64,000 nucleotides of DNA from Paraburkholderia dioscoreae (GTDB lineage: Bacteria > Pseudomonadota > Gammaproteobacteria > Burkholderiales > Burkholderiaceae), in contig NZ_LR699555.1 of assembly GCF_902459535.1 (NCBI RefSeq), forward strand, positions 124,001 to 188,000, in the 5' to 3' direction. Both the position numbers and the translations under genes were made by a program. This document shows positions 15,812 through 23,943 of this stretch, one piece after another. Positions within the stretch are counted from its first letter, which is position 1, and every line of letters starts with the position of its first letter. Below the pieces are notes generated by a model, which made no database searches, was not told where the DNA came from, and saw nothing but the letters and a program-made list of their open reading frames with translations.

Positions 15812-16285
15812 TCATTCCAGCTTGCTCGACTGCGAGTTGATCGCCTTAATGATCCCGGCGATGGCTGACTGGATCTTCTTTGGATCCTTGCAACGCCTCG
15901 CTTGGTTAAGAAACGCGGTGAGTGGCTTGACCAAGGTATTCGGGAGTTCGAAACCGTGATTCAGCCAAAGGATAGCCGCGTCACCTTCTGCTTGATCCAT
16001 AGCCAAGTACCCAGCGTGATAGCGCGTGATCACCTGGCTGACCCATTGGGGGGTCACCTCATATTCCCTCGCGACCGCGGTCGGCGCCCCGCCCTCCACG
16101 ATGACCGCGTAGGCAACCAGTCGACTCTTCTCGCCAAAGCGACGCCCGGCTCGCTGGCTGGCCTGCTCACGCAGCGTCGCATCGAGTAGTTCGAATTTCT
16201 TTGGAGTAAGACGGAAGCTTGCCAAGTTTGATTTCCGACATCGTGGGAGTTGACGGGCATAAGAAAAGGGGCGTTTCCGCCCCAT
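15812..16285 (-). CDS. TrfB/KorA-like transcriptional repressor (157 aa)
   Basis: The frame opens with TTG at 16309, inside parB, but ATG 16283-16285 preceded by GAGGCAGGA is preferred. Residues about 27-95 match the TrfB/KorA DNA-binding domain: LTPKKFELLDA, then the helix-turn-helix with GGAPTAVAREYEVTPQWVSQ. KorA-type proteins repress plasmid replication and maintenance promoters. It sits between parB and rep, where such a regulator would coordinate both. The C-terminal 60 residues are unassigned. Its operator is not identified; palindromes upstream of the unit (18912-18923, 18943-18969) are candidates. Confidence 0.7.
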   Translation of the reverse strand: MGRKRPFSYARQLPRCRKSNLASFRLTPKKFELLDATLREQASQRAGRRFGEKSRLVAYAVIVEGGAPTAVAREYEVTPQWVSQVITRYHAGYLAMDQAEGDAAILWLNHGFELPNTLVKPLTAFLNQARRCKDPKKIQSAIAGIIKAINSQSSKLE

Positions 16286-16296
16286 TTCCTGCCTCG

Positions 16297-17655
16297 TTAA
16301 AGTGCCCAATTGTTGGGCGCAAGAGGATGAATCTCACGCTCCGTATCGTACCTGAAATCATCTGGCAAAACCCCTGCTTTGCGGCTTGGATGCAACGCAT
16401 TGAGCAGTTCCAGCGGACCCTTTGAATTTAACTCCTGTGTCAACCTGATTAGCATTTGGTCTGCACGCTGCGGTCCAACCCCGACCAATGCCGAGCAGGC
16501 CATCTGCGCGAAGGCAACCCACAATCGCCAATCAGCATCCTCTTTGCTTACGCCGGCGGCGGCCAGATCAGCCTGCAACTGCCGGAATCGTTGGATCGAA
16601 CCGGTCGATGTCTGGAACATTTCCTCCATTCTCCAGATCACGCTCTTTAAGGGGTCTCCCCCCCCTGCCCGCTCGAACCTTGGTTTGGATGCAGCCCCGG
16701 CCGGGCGCGCGGCCGGCTGTTCTTCCACGGCCTGCTGCACAGCCTGCACGACTGTTGCCGCCGCGACCGGTTCGGGCACCTTGCTCCCACTCTCATCGTT
16801 CGACGCCGCGGATTGATGTTCCCGCTCGGCGCTGTCGTCGGTCTCGCGTTCTGCTGTCGTTCCTGACGTTGACGATGCCACAGGCGCACTGGCTGACGGC
16901 GATAGGATGACGTTGGCGCGCGCTCCTTGCCCTGCCTCCTTGATCAGCACGAGCCGCGCATCTAGCGCCACGCGTCCGATTTTTTCGCCGGCCTTCATCC
17001 GGTCGGCCAGCTCGCCAGCGACCTCGGCGCTTTGCTCTTCGATGTCGTCCATCTTGTTTGCCGCTTCTATGTCGTCGAACAGGCCGGCGTCAAAGAGTCC
17101 TCGGGTAATCGGACCATACTTGCGAAAGCGCAGATGCTTTGAGATCCACGACTCGCTGCGTTGTTTGCCGTTCGGGCTCGTCCAGAGCTTCGCCGCTTCG
17201 TCGCGGCCAAATCGTTCGATATCGCCAGCTAGGCCCAAGGCCGTTTCCTTCGCGGAGAGAGGTTTCCGGTCGAAGTTTTCCGATACCTGATAGAGGCGAA
17301 TGACATAGTCGGGCGTCTGTGCTGGAAAGACCTTGGCCGGGATGGAGGGCCATCCATTAAGAGTGCTCCCCCGGACACGACGCTCACCGGCAATCAGCTC
17401 ATAGCCACCTCCTTCGATGGCACGGACGAGAATCGCCGTGTGGACATGGCCGACTACGGTCAAGCGGTCGGCGAACACTGCAATGTCAGCGAAGTCGAGC
17501 CGGTCCTGCGGCTTGATCCTGATGTCGACGATCAGGATCACGGTCGTAATGGCGCCGGTCGCCTCTTCAATGGCTGCAGCCGTAGCGGGACCAGCTGTCA
17601 TTTTGGCCAACTCGCTTAGCTTGCTGATCTGCAGTCCACGTGGTTTCGTCACCAT
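16297..17655 (-). CDS. parB: ParB-family partition protein, first module (452 aa)
   Basis: ATG at 17653-17655 follows AAAGGAACAACC and lies 10 bases after the parA stop; the open frame further upstream is shadow of parA. The N-terminal third has the ParB/Srx signature IAGERRVRGSTLNGW, followed by a central helix-turn-helix region with KHLRFRKYG. The C-terminal half is Ala/Ser/Glu-rich linker and a helical domain. At 452 residues it is longer than chromosomal ParB, as often seen in this plasmid class. It acts with the ParA at 17666-18451 and needs a parS site. Confidence 0.85.
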   Translation of the reverse strand: MVTKPRGLQISKLSELAKMTAGPATAAAIEEATGAITTVILIVDIRIKPQDRLDFADIAVFADRLTVVGHVHTAILVRAIEGGGYELIAGERRVRGSTLNGWPSIPAKVFPAQTPDYVIRLYQVSENFDRKPLSAKETALGLAGDIERFGRDEAAKLWTSPNGKQRSESWISKHLRFRKYGPITRGLFDAGLFDDIEAANKMDDIEEQSAEVAGELADRMKAGEKIGRVALDARLVLIKEAGQGARANVILSPSASAPVASSTSGTTAERETDDSAEREHQSAASNDESGSKVPEPVAAATVVQAVQQAVEEQPAARPAGAASKPRFERAGGGDPLKSVIWRMEEMFQTSTGSIQRFRQLQADLAAAGVSKEDADWRLWVAFAQMACSALVGVGPQRADQMLIRLTQELNSKGPLELLNALHPSRKAGVLPDDFRYDTEREIHPLAPNNWAL

Positions 17656-17665
17656 GGTTGTTCCT

Positions 17666-18451
17666 TTACAGTCCAATTCGTTTAAAGACAGCTTCACAGA
17701 CCGCGCGCATTTCAGCTGCTGCCCGGCGATCACTATCGCCTCGTGGGTTCTTCCATACCGGTTGCAGCTTCGCCAGCTTGGTTGCCGATCGCTCCGTCAA
17801 CTCAACACCGAGGACAACATCGCCGAGCTGGTCGCGGAGAACTTTCAGATTCTCGACATCGTAGTTACGCCGCTTGTTGACCTTGTTCGGCAGCACACCG
17901 AGCACCTGGAGCGCCGGATTCCAGCGTTGCCTTGTTACGTTGATGTTGTGAAACAGAGTCGTCAGGCCGTCCGTCGCGTCTTCATCGATATCGCATGGCA
18001 TGACAACGTAATCGGCGCAGACCAGTCCCGCAAAGATCAGGTTGCTCATGGTGGGAGGCGTATCGATAAAGCAGAAATCGAACGTGTCGTTGAGTTCTCT
18101 AAGTACGGTCGGGGCATCCTTGGGTATCTGTTCGACCGGTAGCGTGATGGCGTCTCCCAGCTCCGGGGTGCCAGCGAGCAGCGAAACGCCGGGACAGATT
18201 TGCATCGGTCGGAGACCAACTGCCGTCTGAAACAGCAGGTGCGCGCCGGATGCAGGGTCTATGTCCGGAAGTTCGTCACCCGCCGAGCAGCGCATTGCAA
18301 CGTGGAGCATGGTCTTCGTGAGATTTGCCTGAGGGTCCAGATCAACAACCAGCGCCCGCAATCCATTCTCGATCGCATGAAAAGCGAGGTGCCGCGTCAA
18401 GGTCGTTTTGCCAATCCCGCCCTTCTGGTTTGCCACCGCAACTACTTTCAT
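17666..18451 (-). CDS. parA: ParA-family partition ATPase, first module (261 aa)
   Basis: Complete small ParA of the type without an N-terminal DNA-binding domain. It has a deviant Walker A KGGIGKTT at residues 10-17, DLDPQANLT in motif A' and FIDTPPT in Walker B. It should form the nucleoid-bound ATPase gradient that positions plasmid copies through ParB. Gene order parA-parB-trfB-like-rep on the minus strand suggests one operon starting before 18869. Confidence 0.9.
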   Translation of the reverse strand: MKVVAVANQKGGIGKTTLTRHLAFHAIENGLRALVVDLDPQANLTKTMLHVAMRCSAGDELPDIDPASGAHLLFQTAVGLRPMQICPGVSLLAGTPELGDAITLPVEQIPKDAPTVLRELNDTFDFCFIDTPPTMSNLIFAGLVCADYVVMPCDIDEDATDGLTTLFHNINVTRQRWNPALQVLGVLPNKVNKRRNYDVENLKVLRDQLGDVVLGVELTERSATKLAKLQPVWKNPRGDSDRRAAAEMRAVCEAVFKRIGL

Positions 18452-18467
18452 TTATGTGCTCCTCGTC

Positions 18468-18869
18468 TCAGGCGGACACGGCAAGGTCGATCGGTTCAAA
18501 GACCCGTCCGAGCGTGTTGAAAACCGAGAGCCAGTTCGCTGCGTAGAGGTTCACCCGAGCCGAATCGGCATCCGAATGCTGGCTTGCGATACTGTAGTGG
18601 CAGCCTTCCAGAAAACGCGTCACGCGAGCTACATGCTCTGTAGGATCGACTTCGAAGCAGATCCATGACGCAGGTAGCTTGCACCCGCGGGCGGGTTGGT
18701 CATGAGCGATCTCAACCGACAGGCGTCCGTCGTTGATCTCGTCCACCGTGCAGTGGACTGCGATGTCCCCAGCGACACGAGCCGGCGCGAAATGTGTGCG
18801 GCTTTCGCAAAGGTTGGGGATCAGTTCGATGAGTGTCCGATAGATACGCGACTGCACGGTGTTGGTCAT
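18468..18869 (-). CDS. Unknown protein preceding parA (133 aa)
   Basis: Starts at ATG 18867-18869 with CGGAG upstream and ends 16 bases before parA, so it is likely the first gene of the partition-replication operon. The protein is a soluble alpha/beta chain with a Trp/Glu-rich central strand and a helical C terminus. I do not recognise a family. An inverted repeat at 18943-18969 and a palindrome at 18912-18923 lie in its promoter region. Confidence 0.6.
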   Translation of the reverse strand: MTNTVQSRIYRTLIELIPNLCESRTHFAPARVAGDIAVHCTVDEINDGRLSVEIAHDQPARGCKLPASWICFEVDPTEHVARVTRFLEGCHYSIASQHSDADSARVNLYAANWLSVFNTLGRVFEPIDLAVSA

Positions 18870-18911
18870 GGAAGGCTCCGTTTTCTGTGGTCTAACTACG
18901 CTTTTGTTCGT

Positions 18912-18923
18912 GGCTCATGAGCC
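18912..18923. promoter_or_regulatory. 12-base palindrome upstream of partition operon
   Basis: GGCTCATGAGCC is a perfect palindrome about 43 bases before the start of 18468-18869. It is a candidate operator for the TrfB-like repressor or ParB; no second copy was noticed in the window. Confidence 0.35.
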
Positions 18924-18942
18924 AGTGAACATACATTAAATA

Positions 18943-18969
18943 TAATTAACTTTAGCGTCAAGTTAATTA
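18943..18969. promoter_or_regulatory. Inverted-repeat operator upstream of partition operon
   Basis: TAATTAACTT, seven bases, then AAGTTAATTA: perfect 10-base arms in an AT-rich stretch where the operon promoter should lie. A related palindrome AAGTTAACTT occurs at 23813-23822 upstream of the second parA. Likely a binding site for a plasmid regulator; the protein is not known. Confidence 0.55.
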
Positions 18970-19226
18970 GCGAGTCGGAGGAGAGAAAGGAACCGCGGTC
19001 GCAAGTGTGTTCCGTTAGAATCGTGGCTGAACCGAAGGTACTAGCGAAGACGTGCAGCGTGATGGTCGAAGCATGTGTAGCGCACCACCGGCACCTATCA
19101 GGACAGGTCCCCGTCAGAGCCGCGCGTTGAGACGTCGATGTCATTGGATAACGACTCGTGTAGAGCGCGATTGCTGCGGGCGGCTTTCTCGAACAGTTGA
19201 GTACAGTCACTACAGGGAGTGAGTAA

Positions 19227-19244
19227 AATTTCGCATGCGAAATT
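19227..19244. promoter_or_regulatory. parS: Candidate parS site, copy 2 (18-base palindrome)
   Basis: AATTTCGCATGCGAAATT is a perfect 18-base palindrome containing the 14-base core shared with 3766-3779 and 23928-23941. The central ATG (19235-19237) is the apparent start codon of the next gene, so a bound protein would also block its translation start region or promoter. Confidence 0.7.
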
Positions 19245-19447
19245 GTGAAGCTGATGGCGCTATTACGGTGGCGCAAGTGAGCATCGTGTCGCTGCTCGAC
19301 TCGGGCTGTTCGCGATCTGAGATTGCTGAACGCTTGAACACGTCGGCCGCAGTCGTAGGCCGGCAGATTTCCCGGATCAGACAGAAAGTCCGCTCAGGCG
19401 CGTATGATCCGCCACCCCTACCTATTGAACTCGCAACGACAAGCTGA
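19235..19447 (+). CDS. Small helix-turn-helix protein (70 aa)
   Basis: The central 45 residues read as a helix-turn-helix of the kind found in sigma-like or invertase-type DNA-binding domains: VSLLDSGCSRSEIAERLN, then a turn and AVVGRQISRIR. The ATG lies inside the 18-base palindrome at 19227-19244. Six bases after its stop starts a small membrane protein gene. It is probably a local regulator between the two partition modules; what it controls is not visible. Confidence 0.55.
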   Translation: MRNCEADGAITVAQVSIVSLLDSGCSRSEIAERLNTSAAVVGRQISRIRQKVRSGAYDPPPLPIELATTS

Positions 19448-19453
19448 GAAAAC

Positions 19454-19636
19454 ATGATCCGTTTTGTACTTTGCCTGCTGGGGGCACTCTTCATTCAAGC
19501 CGCAGTGATGGGTCGTATGGCCAACAGCGGTGCCGACTTCTTCACGAGTTTCGGTGACGGCCTTCGTGCGTCGGTGGACTTCGACACCAACATCGTCAAG
19601 AATGCCGCCGGACTCATCCGGGCAAAGCTGAACTGA
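19454..19636 (+). CDS. Small membrane or exported protein (60 aa)
   Basis: Follows the helix-turn-helix gene after six bases. The first 20 residues are hydrophobic (a membrane anchor or uncleaved signal), and the remaining 40 are amphipathic with Phe, Asp and Asn. No family is recognised. The small size and co-orientation with two DNA-binding proteins suggest a three-gene plasmid maintenance cassette, but this is a guess. Confidence 0.45.
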   Translation: MIRFVLCLLGALFIQAAVMGRMANSGADFFTSFGDGLRASVDFDTNIVKNAAGLIRAKLN

Positions 19637-19723
19637 CCTATCGTCTGATGGTTTGGCGTACCGGCCGATCATATCGTAATAGGACGAAATGGCCTATTTG
19701 CCTATTTTGGGGAGCATTCACCC

Positions 19724-19966
19724 ATGCCCCCAAATATCCACGACGACCGGTACAGAATCCTTCGCGAGCATTTGCTCGCGCTGCGGCTTAAGGCCGGACT
19801 CACGCAGGCCGAACTTGCACAAAAGCTTGGCGCTGATCAATCGCATTTATCAAAGATTGAGCGCGGCGAGCGTTATGTCGACACGCTCCTCTTTCTTGAC
19901 TGGTGCCGCGCCTGCGGCAACGATCCACTCAAAGCGATGCGACGTCTGATCGACGGCGGTGCATGA
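19724..19966 (+). CDS. XRE-family helix-turn-helix regulator (80 aa)
   Basis: Starts at ATG 19724 after GGGGAGC. Residues 10-65 form a Cro/CI-type domain: LREHLLALRLKAGLTQAELA, a turn, then DQSHLSKIERGERYVD. It is long enough for one domain only. The upstream region 19685-19710 contains direct repeats CCTATTTGCCTATTT that could be its operator. It converges with the second replication gene (20003-21271) and may regulate the module between the two par systems. Confidence 0.8.
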   Translation: MPPNIHDDRYRILREHLLALRLKAGLTQAELAQKLGADQSHLSKIERGERYVDTLLFLDWCRACGNDPLKAMRRLIDGGA

Positions 19967-20002
19967 CCGTCGAGTGCCTCTGGAGCCCACGGCGCAAATG
20001 CG

Positions 20003-21271
20003 TCAGCTTCGCGCCTGCATAAAGGAGTGTCGATCTCGGCGGGTGGTGGCGGCGCCTGCGGTCACTTTCCGCAGGAGCTGCTTGATCGAATCCAAGTGTC
20101 CAGAGCCGTTGCCGCGGGTGGGCGCATCGGCGGGCGCATCTTTGACCTCGAGAGATTTCGGTGCCGGCCGCAGCGCGATGGAGGAACCGCGAAGATTTTG
20201 GAACCGCCCTGCCCGTTCGTCCGTTTGGACCAACAACTTACCGTCCAGTAGCGCACGAACGAATTCCAGCGTCCAATTTGCCGGAGCCGTTCTAGGGTCA
20301 CGCTCAGACGCGAGCAGAACCGTGGCACTCTCAGAATCGTTGCTCACCGTGATCCGGCGCGTGCAGTCGACGTTGTAGAACGACTCCCCTGCACAGCTCC
20401 TTACGATCTCCAACGCCTTCGCATGCTCGGCAGCATTGCGCATTTGGTCCGCGGCCGCGGCCTGTTGAACGCGCCTGCGGTGCGCGAAGTCGGTCGGCTT
20501 GGCGAGGAGGGCGCGGAGATAGTTGATCGGGGCGTAGGCTTTTCGGAGGGCTTCCCAGCTGACGGCGACGACGTCGGACAGAAGCTTGCCGTTTTTCTTT
20601 GCTTCGAGCATCAGCTTGAAAACCAAAAATTCATGAAAGCCCAGCGAAGTGAGGCGTTGGAGATCCGCGGGGAGGGTGCCTGGTTGTCTCTTTTGAGAAG
20701 CAGGGAATAGATCCTTATATATAGCTCGGTCTGCCACAGTGGCAGACGGACTGGGCAGCGACTCTCCCTGGGCTTGCGTCGGTCCTTCGACCTTGGCATC
20801 TGTCGGCGCCGTTTGATTAACGGGTGCCTCCTGGGCGACGAGGCCAAGCAGCAGCGCCGCGCTTTCAGTGAGATGGAGATAGGCGCGGCCAAAGAGGCCA
20901 GCTTGACCGTATCGGCTTTGCGGGGGTCGCGTGATCAGGCCTGCAGCTTCGAGGTCGTCGAGGCTTCGATAGAAGGTCCGCATCGATTGCATGGCGCGGC
21001 CCGTAAGCAACTCACGGCGAGCGAATATCGCGGCGTAGGGACGTTTGGCGTCCACGGTGCGGGCGAGCGCGGCCAGCAGGGCGCGGCCGCGTGCGGTTGT
21101 GCCGTTTAGCTGTCCGGCACGGTGGACGGCCCGGAAGATAACCCAGGGCAGGTTGGTTGTGTCGCAGGTGAATTCGGCGCGCGCTTGTGCATCGCCTTCT
21201 GCGGTTTGTGTTTCTGCTGCGCAAGGATGAGCTTCACCCTCGCCAGCAACTGAGCGTTGCGCGATAGACAT
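20003..21271 (-). CDS. Putative second replication initiator (422 aa)
   Basis: Third gene of a minus-strand parA-parB-rep order like repABC and Burkholderia second-chromosome modules. Residues about 35-145 contain winged-helix-like DNA-binding segments (TFYRSLDDLEAAGLITRP). A basic region follows around residues 225-270 (YAPINYLRALLAKP). It is not a close RepC by eye, so the assignment rests on position, the DNA-binding domain and the antisense RNA candidate opposite its leader. Start ATG 21269-21271 lacks a strong ribosome-binding sequence, fitting regulated translation. Confidence 0.6.
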   Translation of the reverse strand: MSIAQRSVAGEGEAHPCAAETQTAEGDAQARAEFTCDTTNLPWVIFRAVHRAGQLNGTTARGRALLAALARTVDAKRPYAAIFARRELLTGRAMQSMRTFYRSLDDLEAAGLITRPPQSRYGQAGLFGRAYLHLTESAALLLGLVAQEAPVNQTAPTDAKVEGPTQAQGESLPSPSATVADRAIYKDLFPASQKRQPGTLPADLQRLTSLGFHEFLVFKLMLEAKKNGKLLSDVVAVSWEALRKAYAPINYLRALLAKPTDFAHRRRVQQAAAADQMRNAAEHAKALEIVRSCAGESFYNVDCTRRITVSNDSESATVLLASERDPRTAPANWTLEFVRALLDGKLLVQTDERAGRFQNLRGSSIALRPAPKSLEVKDAPADAPTRGNGSGHLDSIKQLLRKVTAGAATTRRDRHSFMQARS

Positions 21272-21308
21272 GTCTAGCGTCCACTTTCAAAAAATGGAAG
21301 ACACATGC

Positions 21309-21336
21309 TTGACTGCCGATCGCTTTCCGCTACACT
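21309..21336 (+). promoter_or_regulatory. Promoter of antisense RNA candidate
   Basis: TTGACT (21309-21314), a 16-base spacer and TACACT (21331-21336) on the plus strand, pointing against parB and opposite to the rep gene. There is no plus-strand coding gene before the terminator, so the product would be a short untranslated RNA. Confidence 0.65.
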
Positions 21337-21342
21337 CCGAAG

Positions 21343-21455
21343 TGTCAGTCCTCGCCCGATTAGCCGTCGGGGGAGTGCAGCAGGAGGGGCGAGCGACAGC
21401 AAGCCCAATATTCAAAAGCCTTCGGAATTAGCCGTTCCGAAGGCTTTTGTCTTTC
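21343..21455 (+). ncRNA. Candidate counter-transcribed RNA controlling rep
   Basis: Predicted transcript of about 110 nucleotides between parB and rep of the second module, on the strand opposite to both. Hairpin one is CTC-G-CCCGA, loop TTAGCCG, TCGGG-G-GAG (21351-21375). Hairpin two is the terminator with 14-base arms and the identical loop TTAGCCG. In repABC plasmids an antisense RNA at the same place represses the initiator gene and sets incompatibility; this arrangement matches. Its complement would lie in the rep leader (21272 onward). Not yet supported by comparison. Confidence 0.65.
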
Positions 21456-21456
21456 T
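21414..21456 (+). terminator. Strong hairpin terminator with T-rich tail
   Basis: Perfect arms AAAAGCCTTCGGAA (21414-21427) and TTCCGAAGGCTTTT (21435-21448) around loop TTAGCCG, followed by GTCTTTCT. The tail favours termination of the plus-strand RNA, but the A-run on the left also allows it to end the minus-strand parAB message. Confidence 0.85.
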
Positions 21457-21538
21457 AGCTTTAGAGCGTCATTGACCGCATCCAAGCCCCTTTCTTTTCC
21501 AGTAAGTCACTGATTTATAACGATGTACGACTCGTACA

Positions 21539-22513
21539 TCACTCCTTGCTCGTAATCTGGCCAGCGATAAACTCACGAATCCGCTGCGCCCAATCGCTGG
21601 CAGACTCTGCGTCCGCGCCCTTGAATTGAACTCCTACGACGCCCTTGCGAACCGAAATCTCGCAGACGTGCCGCTTACCGCTTTTGACGAACAATTTTTC
21701 TGTCGCTGCAGCAGTCGGGCGCTTTGCCCGAGCCATGCTCACTGCTTGCTCTTGCGTCATGGCGTCATCGTTGACGAGCTTTTCGATCGCCGCAATGACT
21801 GCCTCAGCGCGTCCCGACTCCGCTATCTGCGAGAGGGCCTGCGCCGCGGTACTACCTAGGCGCTCAGGCCGCCGAAAGAGGATCTCCTTTGCTTTCTCCG
21901 GCAATGCGTCGTAACGCATGATCCGGGTTACATGAACGCGGCTAATGCCAGCAATCTCTGCCAATGCCGCATGGTCCAGTCCCGTTTCGGTCTGCAGCTG
22001 AAGAAAATTCCAATACTTCTCGAAGTCCGAAAGTGAGGGCGCCAACAGGTTGCTGAAAAACGCAAACTTGCTGACATCCTCATCGGCAATGTCTTGGGTG
22101 ACGGCGCGGATGCGTTGCCGGCCCAGCTCGCGATAAATGGCGGTGCGATTGTGGCCAGCGACCAATTCACGTCGACCGTTAGGCCGCCGACGGAGCACCA
22201 CCGGTGTAATCAGCGGGTTGCGTTCAAGGTTGGATCTGAGTTCAGCGTATTCTTCCGGACTCAGCTTTCTGCGCCGGCCTTCTACCTCGTCGATCTCGTC
22301 GAGGTCGACTTCTTCCTCGGCGGTGCGCTCGGCAAGTGCGCGCTTCAAACGCTCGATCTCGTCATGTTGTTGCTCGGCGGTTGCCTGCAAGTGCATGAGC
22401 TGCCCCGGAGCCGTTCGGGGGGAGCCGACCGGACGACTTCCGGCGGCGGCCACCTCTTCGCTGGTGAGCTTGATGCCTGCCGCCTTTGATGCGAAATTCT
22501 TCATCGTTGCCAT
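21539..22513 (-). CDS. parB: ParB-family partition protein, second module (324 aa)
   Basis: Contains the ParB core LVAGHNRTAIYRELG near residues 115-130 and helix-turn-helix segments around residues 175-200 (LAEIAGISRVHVTRIMRYDALP). The first 85 residues are a Lys/Glu-rich arm with coiled-coil character. ATG at 22511-22513 follows AAGGATAG and lies six bases after the parA stop. It is the likely ligand of the TTTCGCATGCGAAA sites (inference), because one site lies just upstream of this operon. Confidence 0.88.
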   Translation of the reverse strand: MATMKNFASKAAGIKLTSEEVAAAGSRPVGSPRTAPGQLMHLQATAEQQHDEIERLKRALAERTAEEEVDLDEIDEVEGRRRKLSPEEYAELRSNLERNPLITPVVLRRRPNGRRELVAGHNRTAIYRELGRQRIRAVTQDIADEDVSKFAFFSNLLAPSLSDFEKYWNFLQLQTETGLDHAALAEIAGISRVHVTRIMRYDALPEKAKEILFRRPERLGSTAAQALSQIAESGRAEAVIAAIEKLVNDDAMTQEQAVSMARAKRPTAAATEKLFVKSGKRHVCEISVRKGVVGVQFKGADAESASDWAQRIREFIAGQITSKE

Positions 22514-22519
22514 GGTCGT

Positions 22520-23725
22520 CTATCCTTTTTGCCAGAGACTCGAGATCTTGTCGTCCACCCGGTCGACGAACTGGTCGCACGGGGTCCGAATTCGCCGGAG
22601 AGTCTCTGCGCCACCCTCATACACCGTCAGGTCATAGACGGTCGCGAACCGCATATTGGTGTTTCGCGCAACGTCGGTTTCGGGTATCTCGACAGGTATC
22701 ACCCGCGAGCCATAGAGCTGCGAAATCCAGGACTGAACGGCTTTCGCAGCGGGCTTTGGCGTCATCCGGGTCACCAAGATGTCGATGAAATCGAATTCCT
22801 TCCTCGACTCATCACCTCTGGCGGCCATGCCGGTCACCAAGTCCGAGAAGAGATGCCAAAACTGCACCATCGACGCGAAAGCCAGTACGTCCGGAACGAC
22901 GGGCACAATCACACCGTCAGCCGCGAAAATGGCATTGATCGTCAGGTAGCTAAGGGTGGGGGCTGTATCTAGGATGATGTAGTCGTATTCATCTCGCAGA
23001 GCTTCGAGCCCCTTATGCAGTACGTTCTCAAAGCGCTCGCCACGGGCGCCTGCGGACGCCCGAGCGGGCAGCATGAACTCCGCGTTGAATAATTCCGTCG
23101 ACGAAGGAATCAGATCGAGGTTGGGCCAGTAAGTAGACTGAGGAAGCGCCGACATGTCGAACGGCTCTCCCTTCAGGAACGCTTCCACTAGGGGCATGAT
23201 CGTCTGCGACGAATCAACCTCGGCATGCGGATTTATCCCATAAAGCGTCGTGGCGCTTCCTTGCGGGTCGAGGTCGATATGGCAGACTCGTCGACCTCGC
23301 CGCAACGCGAGCCCCTGTGCCAAGATGGTCGACATCGTGGTTTTCGTGACGCCGCCCTTGAAGTTGGCCACAGCAATGACTTTGCCTGGACCGCTACGCG
23401 GCGCGGGGTTCAGTTCGGCTTTAACCCACTGGACCGCCTCCTCCACGGTAAACTGTCGCGGAGCGCCTCGGCGGGACTGCGTGCCTTGTGGCAGCTCCCC
23501 TTTCTTAAGGGCATATGCCATGCGTTGGGTGTCTATGCCACACATCTCCTGCACCCGCGCCGAACTGATTAACGGCGGGACTTTCCGCGGGAACGGTTCA
23601 AGCAGCTCGTCGCGAATCTTTTGAAGCATGAAGTCAGATAGGCCGGCGAGCTTGATGAGGTCTTCGGGCGTCGTCTTTCCGGGATTCGCGAGGTCGAGAT
23701 CCATAGCGTTCTTAGGGCGTTCCAT
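22520..23725 (-). CDS. parA: ParA-family partition ATPase with N-terminal DNA-binding domain (401 aa)
   Basis: Type Ia ParA. Residues about 1-110 form a helix-turn-helix-containing domain (ISSARVQEMCGIDTQRMAYA), followed by the ATPase with Walker A KGGVTKTT near residue 130, HIDLDPQGSAT, and ILDTAPTLS. Such proteins also repress their own promoter. The inverted repeat CTATCG...CGATAG at 23741-23774, just before the start, is a plausible operator. A second ATG eight codons in is an alternative start. With the downstream parB and rep it forms a second complete maintenance module on the same replicon. Confidence 0.9.
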   Translation of the reverse strand: MERPKNAMDLDLANPGKTTPEDLIKLAGLSDFMLQKIRDELLEPFPRKVPPLISSARVQEMCGIDTQRMAYALKKGELPQGTQSRRGAPRQFTVEEAVQWVKAELNPAPRSGPGKVIAVANFKGGVTKTTMSTILAQGLALRRGRRVCHIDLDPQGSATTLYGINPHAEVDSSQTIMPLVEAFLKGEPFDMSALPQSTYWPNLDLIPSSTELFNAEFMLPARASAGARGERFENVLHKGLEALRDEYDYIILDTAPTLSYLTINAIFAADGVIVPVVPDVLAFASMVQFWHLFSDLVTGMAARGDESRKEFDFIDILVTRMTPKPAAKAVQSWISQLYGSRVIPVEIPETDVARNTNMRFATVYDLTVYEGGAETLRRIRTPCDQFVDRVDDKISSLWQKG

Positions 23726-23740
23726 TCCGGTGGTTGTGTT

Positions 23741-23774
23741 CTATCGTTTGGCCGAAAATATAGCCAGCCGATAG
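23741..23774. promoter_or_regulatory. ParA autoregulation site candidate
   Basis: CTATCGTTTGGC and GCCAGCCGATAG form an imperfect inverted repeat around an AT-rich centre (GAAAATATA) that could hold the -10 of the parA promoter. It lies 16 bases upstream of the parA start. AAGTTAACTT at 23813-23822 is a further palindrome in the same region. Confidence 0.55.
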
Positions 23775-23927
23775 AATTTCCCCGAAGCGTAGCTGTCGCC
23801 TTGGGTAAACGCAAGTTAACTTTTACGGGGATGGACCGCCTGGGACCCCTTTAAATGCTGGGGTTGGCGAGTTTTCGTGAGAATTTACGTGAGGAAAAGC
23901 GCTGGTCCCCCGAGTTGGCACCGGCGC

Positions 23928-23941
23928 TTTCGCATGCGAAA
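23928..23941. promoter_or_regulatory. parS: Candidate parS site, copy 3
   Basis: TTTCGCATGCGAAA, identical to 3766-3779 and the core of 19227-19244. It lies in the 218-base gap between parA and the recombinase gene, about 200 bases upstream of the parA start, a common place for a partition centromere. Confidence 0.7.
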
Positions 23942-23943
23942 AA

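Noticed and set aside
21254..21268. GCGATAGAC at the start of the second rep gene as an extra iteron
   Set aside because: Only nine bases match, a single copy, and it lies within codons; the same nine bases occur by chance near 490.
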